A stretch of 64,000 bases of DNA from Viscum album. Lineage: Eukaryota > Streptophyta > Magnoliopsida > Santalales > Viscaceae. The first letter of the stretch is position 1; each line of letters begins with the position of its first letter. The stretch is from positions 315,104,206 through 315,168,205 of the forward strand of contig OY728119.1 in NCBI GenBank assembly GCA_963277665.1, given 5' to 3'. The notes below the pieces were generated by a model, which saw only the letters and a program-made list of their open reading frames with translations, had not been told where the DNA came from and ran no database searches. Below, in pieces: positions 1 to 13,300 of the stretch. A program made the position numbers and the translations under genes.

Positions 1-950
1 ACCTTTCACAGGTTATATGTTTTTGACACCCTCTTCTTTTTACAGGTTATTCATTGATGAAAAGATTTGGAAACATGTATCTTTTCCATAGGTTATGATA
101 TGATAACATATTTATGATACCCATTTAAATACAAGGGTTATAATATAATTTTTTATGATCCTATGGAATACATATGTATGATTTCATTTTATATTTTTGG
201 GACCTATATCTCCCTCTAACACATTGGGAAAATATTTATATCCCTTGTGATAGACATGGATAGAATGGGGAGTGAACTTGGTTTTGTAAATGAATTTTTT
301 CAATAATATGTTCATAAAAGTTAACCTTCACTACTAATACTATCATAGGAGTAAAAAATGACTACCATGATGATATCGGGATTGAACTTGTGCTATTAAT
401 ATGGCCTTTGCAGTGAATCCTTGATTACTATGGAAATAATTTTATATGATTATGTGTCTACCACAAATTCTATGCCTAATTCCGATGTTATGTGCTCATA
501 AATTATGATATTGAATCCCTTATGATCAAGGTCCCACGAACTACCAATATTTATTCCATGACTTGTGTATATGTTCTTCAAATGTTATTCTCATGTTCCC
601 ATTCCCTTACACTCAAGTTATTCTTAGGTGTATCTTTTGATTACCCTTATTGAGCATCTGAGATCATCTCTTTCTTATGTTTCATTTCCCCAGGTTATGA
701 AGAAAAGTTTAAATAGATGTAATAATAGGCAATATCTTTATGGGAAATACTATATATCTTTCACTGAGTTAGAATATCTTTTTCAATGCTTCTATAGACA
801 CTAAACAATTCTGTTCCTCAGATATGTATTTTGGTAATATGGTGAATATTCATATAAAATGATGTAATATCCAGGCATTTCAAACATGGGTCACTATAGT
901 CGATATCAAAGGAAATATTTAGTAAACAATTAGAAACTAGGATTTGAGAA
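1..950 (+). repeat. 3' part of a long Tekay-like LTR (copy 0), cut by window edge
   Basis: This segment aligns by eye with 7,010-7,930 and, reversed, with 58,450-57,540, so it is one of three copies of the same LTR tail. Shared landmarks are the AGGTTATGATATGAT segment followed by CATATTTATGATACCCA (about 90-135), short subrepeats around GGGAGTGAA (258-420), and CCAGGTTATGAA (about 690). Similarity to the 7 kb copy is lost soon after GGTCACTATAG near 900; the true LTR end is not defined and may reach ~1,090. There is no recognisable ORF. Identification as LTR rests on copy A, which starts behind a polypurine tract. Confidence 0.6.
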
Positions 951-2998
951 CATTAGTGATATACCTAGGGTTATTTCTATGGATATGTAAAGGGTTGTCT
1001 CTATGGATAAGTATATGGATGAGTTAATGTTTAGAAAATTATCCTAGAATTTTTGTAAAGGATATATTTAGTGATTTGCTAAAAATAAATCTCGGCATGG
1101 ATACTATAACTAGATGTGTCCTTTTAATGGATGTACATAGGGGTAGCAACCCCAAAAACACTGTATTGAGCTAATATCAATCTAAAACCGGTCTACAACA
1201 ATGGGACTTATTTAACACCTAGTTTGAAACTCTTGGGGTATACGGTTTTGAAATTCACAAAAACTTTATTAACATTCATTAAGGATTTAAATAAATTGCA
1301 ACTATGAATAAAATGGGAGAAAACTATGTTGTAATATACTAAATAAGGTATCATGATTTGTACATCCTTAAATAATTTTTCATGATTATGTGGTTTTCTT
1401 CTATGAAAAGTGTTTCTCACCTTATGATTTATAGTTTTATTCAATGGTAGTAAATGGAAGGAACCTAGTTAACATATAATGTTCATATTTAAAATGTAAG
1501 GGAATCATACAATTGATATCCTAATTTGAAATCTCAAGAAGAGAGATAAGAATGTGGTATCAGTATTGATTATATTACTGAAGATAAAGAGACCACAAAT
1601 GATATATGTATGGTATGGGATATTCATCCTATATTATTTACCATAAATGTAAGAGGCGTGATTATATTGAGGTTGAGGAACCTTAATACATGATTCATAT
1701 TTCATATTCTATGAGATTTATTGCGGAATTAGATAGTGAATACTAACTAATGGTTTAAGAATAAAGATAGATGATTGAAGTGTATATGTTTTCAAATTTT
1801 AATTTCATGTTATATGAATCATGAAATATATATTATTATTTTCCATATAATTTTTTCATCAATTGTTGAAAATTACATGTTGAATGGTGCTAAAGACATG
1901 TAAAATTTATATTTTGATTTAGGGAAATCAACCCTGAATCTATTCAAGATAACGAGAAAAAATTATCTTGGATAAAGAGAATCTAGATTTGGATAAAGTG
2001 AATTGGATAGTATCAATGACATTAGATCGCATTAAGTATTTTGTGAAAAAGTCGTCTATGTTATCATTTATGATGTTTATAACTTATTTGATTTATGTAA
2101 TATATCTAGTAATATTTTGAATAAGGAATCATGCATGTTTTAAAAGATAATTTATGGTAATTTAGGTTAATACCACAGTTCAAGAGAATATTTGATTAGG
2201 GTATTCAAATTTTTGGAATATAGAAACAAATATTTACTTTTTGATATATGGGTGATCAATGGTAAGCTGGATTTGTAAACTTATTTATAATTTTTTTGGA
2301 CTTCCATATTTCAGAAGGGTCATAACGTTAACCATTTATGGAATGGTTTTTAACCTTCAGATGAGGTTTTACATGTTAAAGTATTATCTCACTATATTAA
2401 AATTTATGCATAATGGAAAACTTGCGCTAAACATTTTTTATGTAAAAAAAATATGGAATTACCTGTCATTATATTTATGGATATCATGATTGGTTAATTC
2501 TTCAAGAATGAAAATTTTGCCTTAATTACATTAAATAATATATGAAGTGAAAATTTATAAAGGGGAAAATGGTGAGGTTATTCTAAAATCAAGAAAGTAT
2601 ATATTTTATTGAAATTTATTCATCTTTAGTAACATATTCTAGAAATATAATTTGTCCTAATAACTTTATTTTTTTTGAACATATGACCTTTTAAAAAATC
2701 AAAATTTTATAACTTTGAGGCCCTCAACATTACATTGATCATTAACTTGTTTGCGATTGACTACCTCAATAGATTCCTATATATATTTATTCTCTTCCAC
2801 CAAGTATATATTTTCACATGCCACCAATTTTTCCTATGTGGAAAACTATTTATTTGTTACTCTAGGTAGCCATTAAGTTTCATACATTTCTTTTTAAAAA
2901 GATGTTTTCGTATTCATTTTTATTAGATGGGTTTCTATGAAAGTAACTCTGATGTATTAAACCATTGATAACCTAGAATAATTTTGAGTGATAAATTA
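951..2998 (+). other. short internal region of a long-LTR element; no recognisable pol
   Basis: The ~2 kb between LTR copy 0 and the polypurine tract before copy A. If these are the two LTRs of one element, this is its whole internal region, far too short for gag-pol. I recognise no gag, protease, RT, integrase or chromodomain. Small open frames at 1,208-1,444 (-) and 2,259-2,489 (+) resemble nothing I know. A weak tRNA-Met PBS-like string (ATGGATACTATAAC, 1,097-1,110) is present. It could be a non-autonomous (LARD-like) element, or a normal one with most of its interior deleted. Confidence 0.4.
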
Positions 2999-3017
2999 AT
3001 TTTAAGGTGGGTAGAAT
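2999..3017 (+). promoter_or_regulatory. polypurine tract preceding LTR copy A
   Basis: TTTTAAGGTGGGTAGAATT followed directly by TAACACC. Plant Ty3/gypsy chromoviruses of the Tekay type end with a purine-rich ...AAGGGGGTAGAATT tract before an LTR beginning TGTAACACC, and the sequence just upstream (TTTTGAGTGATAAATT) also fits the usual sequence before that tract. This primes plus-strand DNA synthesis and fixes the LTR start at about 3,018 and the element orientation as +. Confidence 0.65.
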
Positions 3018-4414
3018 TTAACACCTTTACATTTTGTGAAATATTTTTTTCAAATTAATTTAATCATTTTAATAGTTTTCATTTCACATTACATTGAATA
3101 TAGTTTTTTTATTTATATAAGCACTATATTTGGATAGTAATATACAAAAAACCAAGTTAATCTTATTCCACATGCAACACTTAGAGTTTCTTATGTTACA
3201 TGAAACACTCTTTTTTGATTGTACTATATAAAATATCGAGTCACCTAGATATCTTTATCTACATACAAGGTTGATTTTTACAGAACTACAAGATACTATT
3301 AATATTATTATTAAAATATTATTATATCTAACACCTTATCGCTAGAATGGAAGTAAATAATCAGATTACAAAATTTTTAAAATATTATATACATATTAAT
3401 TTAAAATGATTCAATTGGTTATACATTTTTATAAGTGAATGTAAAAACTATATAAAAATTAAGAAATTTCTTTTCTAAGAAGACATTTTCTATTCTAAAA
3501 AAAACATAATTTTATCTCGATAAATTAAATAAATGACTAATGATTAATTTTTAAAATAAATTTAATATTTTTTGTATTTAATAAATATTTTTTTATTCAT
3601 CCAGTAGATTTGATATACATAAGATAAGAACAAACCCATTATTACATAAAAAACTACATTTTTAAAGGTAAATTTACCGCCATTCAATAGAGAATCTATT
3701 TTAAAAACAATATTTGAAAAATTAATATATTTTATTTTAAAAATAAAATTATTTTTTAAAATAATAACATTATAGTTATCTTAGGGTGATTACTTTTATT
3801 TTTTAGAGTTTCATTTTTTGATGAATAGTGAAAAACACAGAATTTTAATTCACAACTGTTTTTTCATATAATTTATTTACAAGGGTGAAATAAATTTTTA
3901 ATTATTTTTAAAGTTATATTAGATACAATTTACATAAATTAACACAAATTAGGTCATTTTGATACATTTATCTTTAAAATTGGATATAAAAACGTAGCAA
4001 ACGTTTCAACATTTTTACTTTAAAATCTCACTTTGTCGTCCCTTCAGGAGGACTAATTTAAAATTAATTTCTTTCAATTATGTGATTTGACTTTTCAAAA
4101 AGTCATTCCATATTTGTAATAATAATAATTTCAAATTTCTAATAACTTCAAAAAAAAATTTTACAAAAAGGATTGGTGAAAGTAATGAAATTAATTAGAG
4201 TGATTAAGAGATGAAATAGCATAACAAGGAACTAAACCATAAACATAAGAACCAAAATAACCTATAAAATATACCAAACTCTATTGTATTTTCTTATTTA
4301 TATCCTATCCTCTATTGGATATAATGTTATACATTATTTTAGACACCATTAAATTGAAAAACGTGGGTTTAATTCCCTTTTCAAAAAATTTGATGAACAT
4401 CAATTATCCTTCAC

Positions 4415-4422
4415 TATAAAAA
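4415..4422 (+). promoter_or_regulatory. TATA box of LTR copy A
   Basis: TATAAAAA after a U3-like region, with ATTCACCCCCACACTAATTC downstream as in a transcribed leader. The equivalent box lies at 53,135-53,141 in copy B, and both are followed by GGAATTCAC. Transcription would be expected to start roughly 30 bp downstream. Confidence 0.6.
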
Positions 4423-4574
4423 GGAATTCACCCCCACACTAATTCACACATATCAAGAACTTTTTCTCACCCAAATATTCTATAATATGATTCCAATGTC
4501 AATAAATTCATCCCTTAAGCCTATTTGTATGTCAAAATCCACCTCAGGAGGCCCTTTGGTGCAAACCAAAAGGA

Positions 4575-4595
4575 GTTACCCAATGAAGAGGTAAC
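4575..4595 (+). promoter_or_regulatory. leader hairpin GTTACC...GGTAAC with donor-like AAGAG|GTAAC
   Basis: GTTACC (4,575-4,580) and GGTAAC (4,590-4,595) are perfect inverted hexamers around a 9-nt loop. Copy B has the same arms at 53,296-53,301 and 53,311-53,316 with a different loop, so the arms look conserved. GAAGAG|GTAAC also fits a plant 5' splice site. The G of GT lies 176 nt after the first T of the TATA box. Whether it is a hairpin, a splice donor or both is inference. Confidence 0.5.
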
Positions 4596-4699
4596 ATCCT
4601 TTCTCAATCTCTTTTGTTTTATTTTCATTATCCTCCCCCTCAACTATCCGTATTCCATGATTATAGAATAAAATTAATATCATAAATATATTTATATTA

Positions 4700-5220
4700 T
4701 TTCATTTTATTCTTTTTACCTAAACTTACAAACACTTCTATCTAATAGGTGATGAACTTACTATTATTGTGTACGACGAGCTACCACCACACGAAATGAT
4801 GTTTTTTGTTCTTCCTTTACCGCCTCTCAAGGTTTGGAATTATGATCAAAACTATGATTTTATGTAATATATATGATATTTACTAATTATTTAATATTAT
4901 TTATTTATTATATAAAATATACCTTCATGCTTTCCAATTTTTGTAAACATGATAATTTTGTTTGTGGGCATGTAGACTACCACCGCCTCAAAGAAATGTG
5001 ATTCATTCACAATTTACATGGAATGTTTTACGGATGGGATTATTAAACATATATGATATGTTTTAAAAAATAATTTAACTATAATTATATTATATATATA
5101 CATATATTTCAATTACTTTTTCTCTCTCAATATGACAATAAAAATGAAACAACTTTCTGGAGTACATATGGCATACCATCTCCATGAACTCTGTATTCCA
5201 TTTCAAACATCTATATTCTA
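4700..5220 (+). repeat. ~197-bp subrepeat array in LTR copy A (3 units)
   Basis: Units have cores at 4,771-4,788 (GTACGACGAGCTACCACC), 4,975-4,989 (GACTACCACCGCCTC) and a degenerate one near 5,162-5,182 (ACATATGGCATACCATCTCC). Core spacing is about 196 bp. Each unit is a ~100-bp conserved block with a CTACCACC core between AT-rich spacers. Homologous arrays lie in copies B and C. It lies downstream of the TATA box, so it would be part of the transcript. Confidence 0.6.
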
Positions 5221-7261
5221 TAGATTATAATAATAAAAATGGACCGAATATATATTTTATTTATTTTATGTTTTACATTCATTAAATAATAAAATCATTA
5301 ACAAATTTAGAGTAATAATAATAACATGTCAAAACATGTATGAAATACAAGAAGTTTATCACCAGAAACATATCTTTAATATGGAGTTATTACTGAAAAA
5401 ATAATATAAAGTAATAAGTAAATATTAAATTATATTATATATATAAATATGGTTATTTTATATATGTCTAATAATTGTATACGTATTATATATGAGTTTT
5501 TATGGAGCACGATGAGAGTCAAGACATAAGGTAATAGTTTTCTCATCCCACTTTTATTTTCCATGAGACACAAGACATGTTCAACGCTAATTTTTTATAT
5601 GTGGGTTTATACAGCCTGTTGATATATTCTACGATACTAAAAATTATCTTTATGGATATTTTCATTTCCATTTGAATATATTTATGGGTTTTATGTTTCA
5701 GTAGTTTCCAAATTTTTTATGTAACTTTGTATCAATTTTCTTTTTTTGCGACATATGACATGTAATGAACCAATATTTTTCTACAAGGTGTATCTACTAC
5801 CATGGAAATGTTACATAATGTACATAATTATTTTCATTATATTTTAAGCTTAATTTAATTTCATTTTCTTATATGTTGGGTATGATTCAAAGTTACTAAG
5901 TTGTGAGACTCTATTGAAACAATCTCATTCTTTATTAGGATTATTTATGATTATTTTTACATTGAAGAAATATTATGATAAATATCAAAAGACCTGTAAC
6001 TAAATGAAATACCCTATATTTAATAATATAATATCCTCATAATGTTACAATTTTTACACTCTTGTGTACTTATAGTAATTAATAAAAAAAATTATAATAA
6101 TCTGAATTTATTTCTCTTTTCAATTGGAAATATGTGTTCTTTCAAAACCTTGTTTTATAAGAAAATAAATAATGTATTACTATTATACAATGTGGTTTAA
6201 AATAAAATTTTATCCATTTATTACATTTTTATAAAATATTTTTAAAAGGAATATTCTTGTTGTGTTCTGATTAAGGCACTTTTAAACACTTTTATGGTGA
6301 AAAAGGAATGTTCATCATAAATGGACTTACACACTATCATGACCATCATTTCCTTGATGGTTCCATTTTATGTTTACAAGGTTATTTTTTAATGATTTGT
6401 TTTCAAAATATTCTTGAATTTATTGTATTTAATATTTTTTTCAGGGTAAAATATTTTCCAAAATTGATTTTTGTTTAAAAAGTGTTCAAATTGATTTTCA
6501 AATATTTCATTATATGTTTTCAAAATGATTTCTTTGATGAAAATTATTTAAATGATATAAAATATTATTTTATATTATTTCATATTATTTTCAGTGAAAA
6601 ATGTTTTAAGAATTCATTAAATCATATTTTATATGTTTTCAAGGAAATTAGTATTCAAATATTCTCGTATTTATTTTATGTGTTTTCATGGAAAAATATT
6701 TTCAAAATTATTTCAATACTTATTTTGTTATTTTCAAAATATTTTAAAATAAAATTATTTTAAAATTATTTTATGTTTTAAAAATAATTTTCTAAAGAAT
6801 AAATAAGTTTTTCCATAATAAATTGTTTTAAAATATATTTTAAAATTATCTTCCATAGAACGCGGCATATATTGATGTTACTCGGCCTTTCTAGTAAATG
6901 ATCTAAAGGATTTATTCATATTATTTCTATAAATGGTTTTTGTTTTAACAGAATTATTTCTGTAAAACCCATTTCAATTTTATGATTTATATATTTATGA
7001 TACATGTTTCCCTTTTCACGGGTTATACGTTTTGGAAACCCTCTTTTTTCATGAGTTACGCTTTGATGAAATGATTGTGAAATAAGTCACCTTTTTATAG
7101 GTTATGATATGATTACATATTTATGATACCCATTTTAATTCTTCGGTTATGATATGATTTCTTATAAACATGTGGAAAACATATGTATTATTTCATTATG
7201 AGATGGGTGGGACCTATATCACCCTATAATGAATTAGTTAATGATTAATATATCATGACAT

Positions 7262-7430
7262 AGACAATATCAGAACGGGGTGTTAACTCATTTCAATAAC
7301 GGAATTTTTCCTCTAAAATGGTCTCAGTTGTAAACATTGACTACAAAAATGGTCAATGGAGTGAACCATGACTAGTAAAATGGTATGGGGAGTGAAATCA
7401 TACTATAAATATGGCCTTGGTAGTTATTCA
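7262..7430 (+). repeat. short tandem repeats, GGGAGTGAA type, LTR copy A
   Basis: Roughly 45-bp degenerate repeats of the form AAAATGGTATGGGGAGTGAA. The same array occurs at 258-420 in copy 0 and, reversed, at 58,070-58,200 in copy C, so it is an original part of this LTR family. Confidence 0.5.
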
Positions 7431-7939
7431 TTAAATTCAATGAAAATAATTTTATATACTTATGTGTCTACCAAACATTTTATGTCTTATTCCTATATTA
7501 TGGCCTCATGGATTATGCTCATTATTCCATTATGATTCATGTATTATTAACATCCATTACTTATTTCATGACTCATGTATATGATATTCGATATATAGGG
7601 TATGATCTTCAAATGGTATTCTCATGTTCTCATACCCTTATGATCAAGTTGTGATTATGTATCTCCTTTAAACATACTAAAAATTTAATCTCACGCCTTT
7701 ATTATGTTTCCTTTCTCCAGGTTATGAATAAAGGTTTTCAATTGACGTAATAAATGGGAATATATTAGTGGGGAACATTGAAGATATTTCACTGAGTTAA
7801 AATATATTGTTCCATGTTTTCAAAGACACTAAACTAATATGATCATTGATCATGTATTTTTGCAATTTTATAAATATTCATCTAAAATTTTTAAATATCC
7901 ATTTATGTTAAGCTCGAGTCACTATAACCATTTAGAAAC

Positions 7940-10310
7940 ATTCTATGTATAGGGAACATCATCTCATAGAAGAACATGCTATATGGAATGGGGCATCCTG
8001 GGGTCCTCTACTGTCCAAGTTTCATCACTTTCTTCTATCATACCATCAGTCCCCACATTAGACCCTCCATGAACCTATCAAAAGAAATCAAGCCAAGAAC
8101 TCTTCCAAATCCACTAGCTTGTATGATCATATCATCAAACACATCAAAATGTACTCTCTAGTCTACATAATCATTGTAAGTGGAGTCCAGGTGTAACCTC
8201 CTTGAAAAATAATTTCATTATAATTTTTTCAAATATACTTTCATGTGGTAACAAGGGTTCTGATATTGTAGATTCTAACATGGACCACCACTTTATTAGA
8301 GGGGCTAAAGTGGATCACTCTTTCCTTACCCATTGAGGAATAATGTCATATCAACCTTTATTCCCCCTGAAACAAATGGGTATCCATATTGGAGTATGTC
8401 CCAAGTCCTTCTTGTGGGAGGTGAAACATTTTCCACTCTACACAAACCCGAGTCATGGATGGATATATCATCAGATGTGACTATCCCAGTTACCAAAATA
8501 AGAGAGGAGAACAGGCACACTCAAAGCCCTCTACCACTCTCTTTGAAATCTAGCATCCATCCACTAGTCAAAAAAATAGATCTTGTGATATTTAGATCAA
8601 CTTCTTCCACTTGTTCCTCAAACCTAGAATGAATCATGTGGGTATAGAGGTTAGTATAGATCATGACATTCATACAATGTTGACCCTCTATGGTCTTACC
8701 AAATAGTGCACACCCCAACCATATAAAAAAGATCCTTCTCCAAATATGTTAACCCAAATCTACATCCAAATATGCCTTATATATTTTTGTATGGCCAAAC
8801 CTTTTATTAATGATGTGCAATTTGATTCCCAACCTATTCAGATATGTTGGAATCCTCTCTGAGGTCAAAACCCAACATCCAGATTCACCGTAATTTTATT
8901 TGGGCCACATTCTTGATATGGATGAATTGCAACCCAGGGGCCACATTTCATCCTGTTGCCTTTCATCACCATCCTTATTGGGCCATATCCTTAGCTAGAT
9001 CATCCCCCCACTTGGGACACTACATCTCTTCTAGGTCCCTCATGCCACCTCGGTGCAAGTCCCACACCATCCTTAGTCTGACACCTTTTGCCTAGATATC
9101 CTTGATGCATGATGTTAAACAACATGGTAGGGTCATCATTAAAAGACATTAAAAGGTGATGTTTCATGTTATGTGGCACTAAATTGCATGGGTTTTTATT
9201 CCGTCCAAAATGATATATATGAATCCAATCTTATGGGTCTGATCTTTTCAAAACAACATATGTCTCCTTAGATGACAGTAATATCCAGAGTACATCAACA
9301 TGTGGCATAGAAACAGCATCATCCTGACAAATGGACAAATAATCTATTATCCATTCATAAAAGGCTACCATGTACAGATAAACACTGATACAAATAGATA
9401 TCCCTAACAATATAGAGTCCTGAATACATACAGATAATTCCAAACACATACATACAATTGGTCGTTAATTCAAGTGATCCATGTCATATATTAGATGGAA
9501 CAAAGGATTCATGAACATATCTAAAATCTATAAGAGTATCCTAGAATAAGAAATAGTTCCCCCAAATTGGGATTAATATATCCAACATCCCATCCTTTTA
9601 AGAAATGTGAGTTCTTAAGTATTTTTGTCAATGCTACCCAACGAGAACCTATCTTTGGAATGCAGTTCCATGAATCATCACATACATGAGAACCGTAGGG
9701 TGTTATCAGTTCTATGAACAAATCCCATTTGAAACCAGCCCATCATAAACAAGTTTGAGATAATAATGATGAACCCAATATGAAAACCCCCATAATCATT
9801 CATACCATAAAGGGATTCCAAGATTCTTTCTTCAATGTTCTCATTGTGTGGGCCAACAATATAGATCCTTCTCATCAAAAACAAAATGGAGAACCCAATG
9901 TGAATCCTTAACCCATATAATAGGGTCAACCTCCCGCACGGACCCTTTATCTCTATAAATAGGATGGAGAACAAATAAAATGATGTATAGTTCATGTGTT
10001 AATTTATGGATATTAATTTTTTTTGATATTATTGTGTGTGTTTTTACCATATATTTCAGGTACTTTTCACTAAAACTCTCTTAAAATCCAATGCTGTCTT
10101 GAAAATTCTTTCAGAAATTATCAATAACCACTACATATTCCTAGTCCTCGACCAAACAGAGGATTCCTTATCCAACAGACTACCTTTAATTCAAGGATTC
10201 CAATTCATTGGATAGGGAGTACCACAAGAATGGTACTCTCCCCACACTAGAGACAACTCAACAGGCCATCCATATTATGAAGCCTCACCATTGATCCCCC
10301 CACTGATAGT
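7940..10310 (+). repeat. 5' LTR of the Tat/Ogre-type element
   Basis: Aligns from TTCTA at ~7,940 with ~44,431 onwards. Shared landmarks are ACATGCTA.ATGGAATGGGG (7,974/44,466), ACCATCAG.CCCCACATTA (8,042/44,532), GGTAACAAGGGTTCTGA (8,248/44,738) and TCTATAAGA..CCTAGAATA (9,527/46,021). The region from ~9,690 to ~10,310, including the TATA box, is missing from the right LTR. The outer end is set by loss of similarity; the inner end is uncertain. Small open frames on both strands (8,333-8,632, 9,678-9,995) are chance. Confidence 0.7.
9954..9960 (+). promoter_or_regulatory. TATA box of the Tat-type 5' LTR
   Basis: CTCTATAAATAGGATGG, a good plant TATA context, lies close to the LTR's 3' end, as is usual for Tat/Ogre LTRs with a short R-U5. 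Confidence 0.55.
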
Positions 10311-10322
10311 TGGTGATCAAAA
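10311..10322 (+). promoter_or_regulatory. possible primer binding site of the Tat element
   Basis: GTTGGTGATCAAAATTAGATG loosely resembles the GTTTGGCGCCGTCTGTGGG-type junction that follows many Tat/Ogre 5' LTRs, allowing for CpG decay. It is a weak match with no paired LTR end to confirm it. Confidence 0.2.
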
Positions 10323-13300
10323 TTAGATGACCCCAGTTGTTGTCTCCAACCATTTTTGGATCATTTATATAAAACAAAATAATGAATTCATCCATTTCCT
10401 TAGAAAGGTTGATGAGTTTCTCTCAACAAAAATCATCACAGCAAAATAGGGTTCTTGCCCAAGGTCCCCTGCTAGTAATGAACAACACAAATGTCATGTA
10501 TCAAAGTATCTACACCGCAATGAGAATTACACCCTATGGGCCCCATCCAAATTCAGGATGACCTAGCCCCCAAGGAACCTCATAGAGTCCAACATTAAAA
10601 CAATCTAGAATAAGACATCATCCTAGTTCCTACTTAAAAGATTGTTTGTCAAATATGATGGAATAATAGTAGATGACACAAATTATTTCTCATTCACATC
10701 AATCCTTTCAGGAAAATTTGGCAAACAAATATGAGATGATGGAAAATCCTATGAATACATACAAATCCCTCCATTCAAATAAGGAATCAAACTACACGAA
10801 GCTTCAAATACATGATCTATTACATCAATACCTCCATGAAAATACCGTGGGAATTGGAGGATCTAGTCGATAGATCTTAGATAAAAATCAGGGGTACACT
10901 CAGATTCCTGCTCTAACACCAGAATAGGAATGTATTATCATTCCCACCAAGGATTTCTTTTAGCAAATCCCAGAAATTATAGAGGATGATACATAGAAAC
11001 ATGACTATATCTTATAACCATTATATGACATGATTATGTCGGTGGAAATAACATAGAGTATGTCCCATGACCATGCCACTTCAAGTGGGTTGACTCATCT
11101 TTGACTGAGATGTTCATTTTAGAGAATATATTCATCCATTTTCACATCTATTTGGGTCATCAGAAACATTTTATAATAAATGTACAAAAGGATCTAGCAC
11201 AAATACTTGTTTCAACTGGGGTACACCATCCCACTTCTATGGCCACTCTTGGGTAGGCATATATCCCTACCAGAACTCTAAAATCTTATCTGTATATCCT
11301 GACCATCAGAGCCACTCAAATAGGAATCGATATATAAAGAATCTCTAAACATTAAAAGGTCACAGTCGCCCTATAGATTGTGACTAAAAAAATATTCCAA
11401 ATAAAAATAGACAATTAAGAGTATATCAGAACACTTATCTACTAGAAACTGAAGTTTGTTAGGACATAAACAATATATCAGTGGTGGTTTGGGATCCTTC
11501 CAACCGATTACCAAATTACAGGACTGTCAGTGGTAGTTTTGAAGTTCCACCTCACAAAATTCTTACTGGTTGCTCTAAAAGTCCACCCAAAGAATTTACT
11601 TTGAAGTATTCCTTTGTGGGAACAAACATATTGATCATGAGTGCCTATATCCTGATGAGATTCATGGTATCCCTCATTTTGGCCAGAAGGTCAAACAGAA
11701 ATAATTTTACACCTTTTTTCCCTCCCTAAAGTTCCTCCCTTGGGTATACACAATAGAAATTATACATACAGTCAGACATCGAGCTATGATGGTAGTCCTC
11801 ACCATTATGGAATGAATTTCAAAGGTCCTCCGCATAGTGATATCTCATTTCATCAAGAAGGTCTTCCCCTTACAATTTTCCACCTATATTGTCTTCCTTG
11901 GGACATACACTACATAAATTCATTATGTTGTCGGATATCAAGCTATGATGGTATTCCTCTCCATGATAGTATTCTCTATGATGTTCTTCCCTATAGCGAC
12001 ATCTCATTTCATTAATAAGTTCCTCCCCTACAGAGTCAAAAGCTATAAATCCATCATATTCTAAGGTTCCAAAAAAGATTCTTCCAGACATGCAGATAAC
12101 CTATCAATGAAAAGTGAAAATCTTTCTCAAGAAGAAGATTGATCAGTGCAAAGATCATCCAATGAGCCTCCCTCAGATCGTTCTCATTCCAACAAGACCT
12201 CCACTAGCCCCACATCTTGAAAAAAAATTACGAATCACTCATGTTTGATTGATAAATTATAAGAGTCTTTTATAGTAGAGAAAAAGGATATGTTACTTGT
12301 GTGAACATAATTTTTCATGGATGATATACCAATTATATTTTTACCTCAAGAAATTATCAGTTTGAAATTCCAAGGGAATTGCCAAAAGAATGCATACACA
12401 ACAGACATTTGAATCTCATGAAAAATATCCTTCAGCTGAAAGAATCATTCTTGACTAGAAATTAGTATTTAGACCATGTTAAAATATTGGGAGAGATTCA
12501 TCATCAAATATACAGAATCCTTACCATATGTGTGGTAACCATGATTAAATGAGAGTCTGTAATACCTTAAACTGTTATGCATCAATGCATTTCATGAGTT
12601 ACATCATCTAATTATCGATGTCCAAGATGGAGCTCACATTTAGGAATGGGGGAACATGGAGCTTTTCATTTCAACCCTTTCCCCATTAGAAGAACCTACT
12701 AAAAATGACATCCTATATTGTCATTATTCTAGTGAAGATATCATATAGGACCCATGCTCTGGAAATTTGGCATAATCAACAAGAATCATCCTTGAATAAG
12801 TCTCAAAAGCATCAGTCCTAATGAGATAAACCCATTGAAAAAATCTTAATCTCGGAAACTATGAAAATTAAGTATGATTCTCTCTTAAGAGAATTCAATG
12901 ATTAGTCACTGCTAATAACCCAAAAATCAAGTAGTTCACCCGAATACCCATCATAGCACCTGGAACATGATTGAACAAGGAGGTGTAAGATCAAGAGAGT
13001 AGTAATTGTACTAGCATCTACTGCAATCAAGGATCACCCCTATTCCATAGGGATGGGGGAATTTTTATAACAAAATGACCCTCCAAGACAAAAAAACTCA
13101 ACTTGTGGAAAACAAATAAGAGAATGGGAGAAAACCCAGCCTACATATCTATGTAAATCTTTACCTCAACCTACCCTTAAACAAAAATCATTCATTTCAC
13201 ATCTAGGTATGACAACAAGAGGTGAGGTCTCTCAGTTTGCCCTGCCTCGCAACCCATTATACCGAAAAGGAAGGCATACAACTAGGCTGAAGGGATGTTC

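Larger units (their letters stand above)
3018..7940 (+). repeat. long Tekay-like LTR, copy A (3' LTR)
   Basis: About 4.9 kb. The 5' half (3,140-5,250) matches 51,900-54,110 (+) and 61,400-59,550 (-); the 3' part (7,010-7,930) matches 1-~920 and 58,450-57,540 (-). In order it holds a ~1.4 kb U3, a TATA box (4,415), a leader hairpin/donor-like motif (4,575-4,595), a ~197-bp subrepeat array (4,700-5,220), AT-rich filler, and short tandem repeats (7,262-7,430). It ends where the Tat-type LTR begins at ~7,940. No coding capacity. Copies differ greatly, so the insertions are old. Confidence 0.65.

Noticed and set aside
1552..1568. GTGGTATCAGTATTG as a tRNA-Met primer site
   Set aside because: Matches only the first eight bases of the site and lies ~600 bp past the apparent LTR end with no supporting boundary.
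4741..4840. Subrepeat unit as a spliced protein exon
   Set aside because: Frames differ between units and copies (the core reads differently in each), so conservation is at DNA or RNA level, not peptide.
9678..9995. 105-codon minus ORF
   Set aside because: Overlaps the Tat 5' LTR promoter region and TATA box; not shared by the other LTR.
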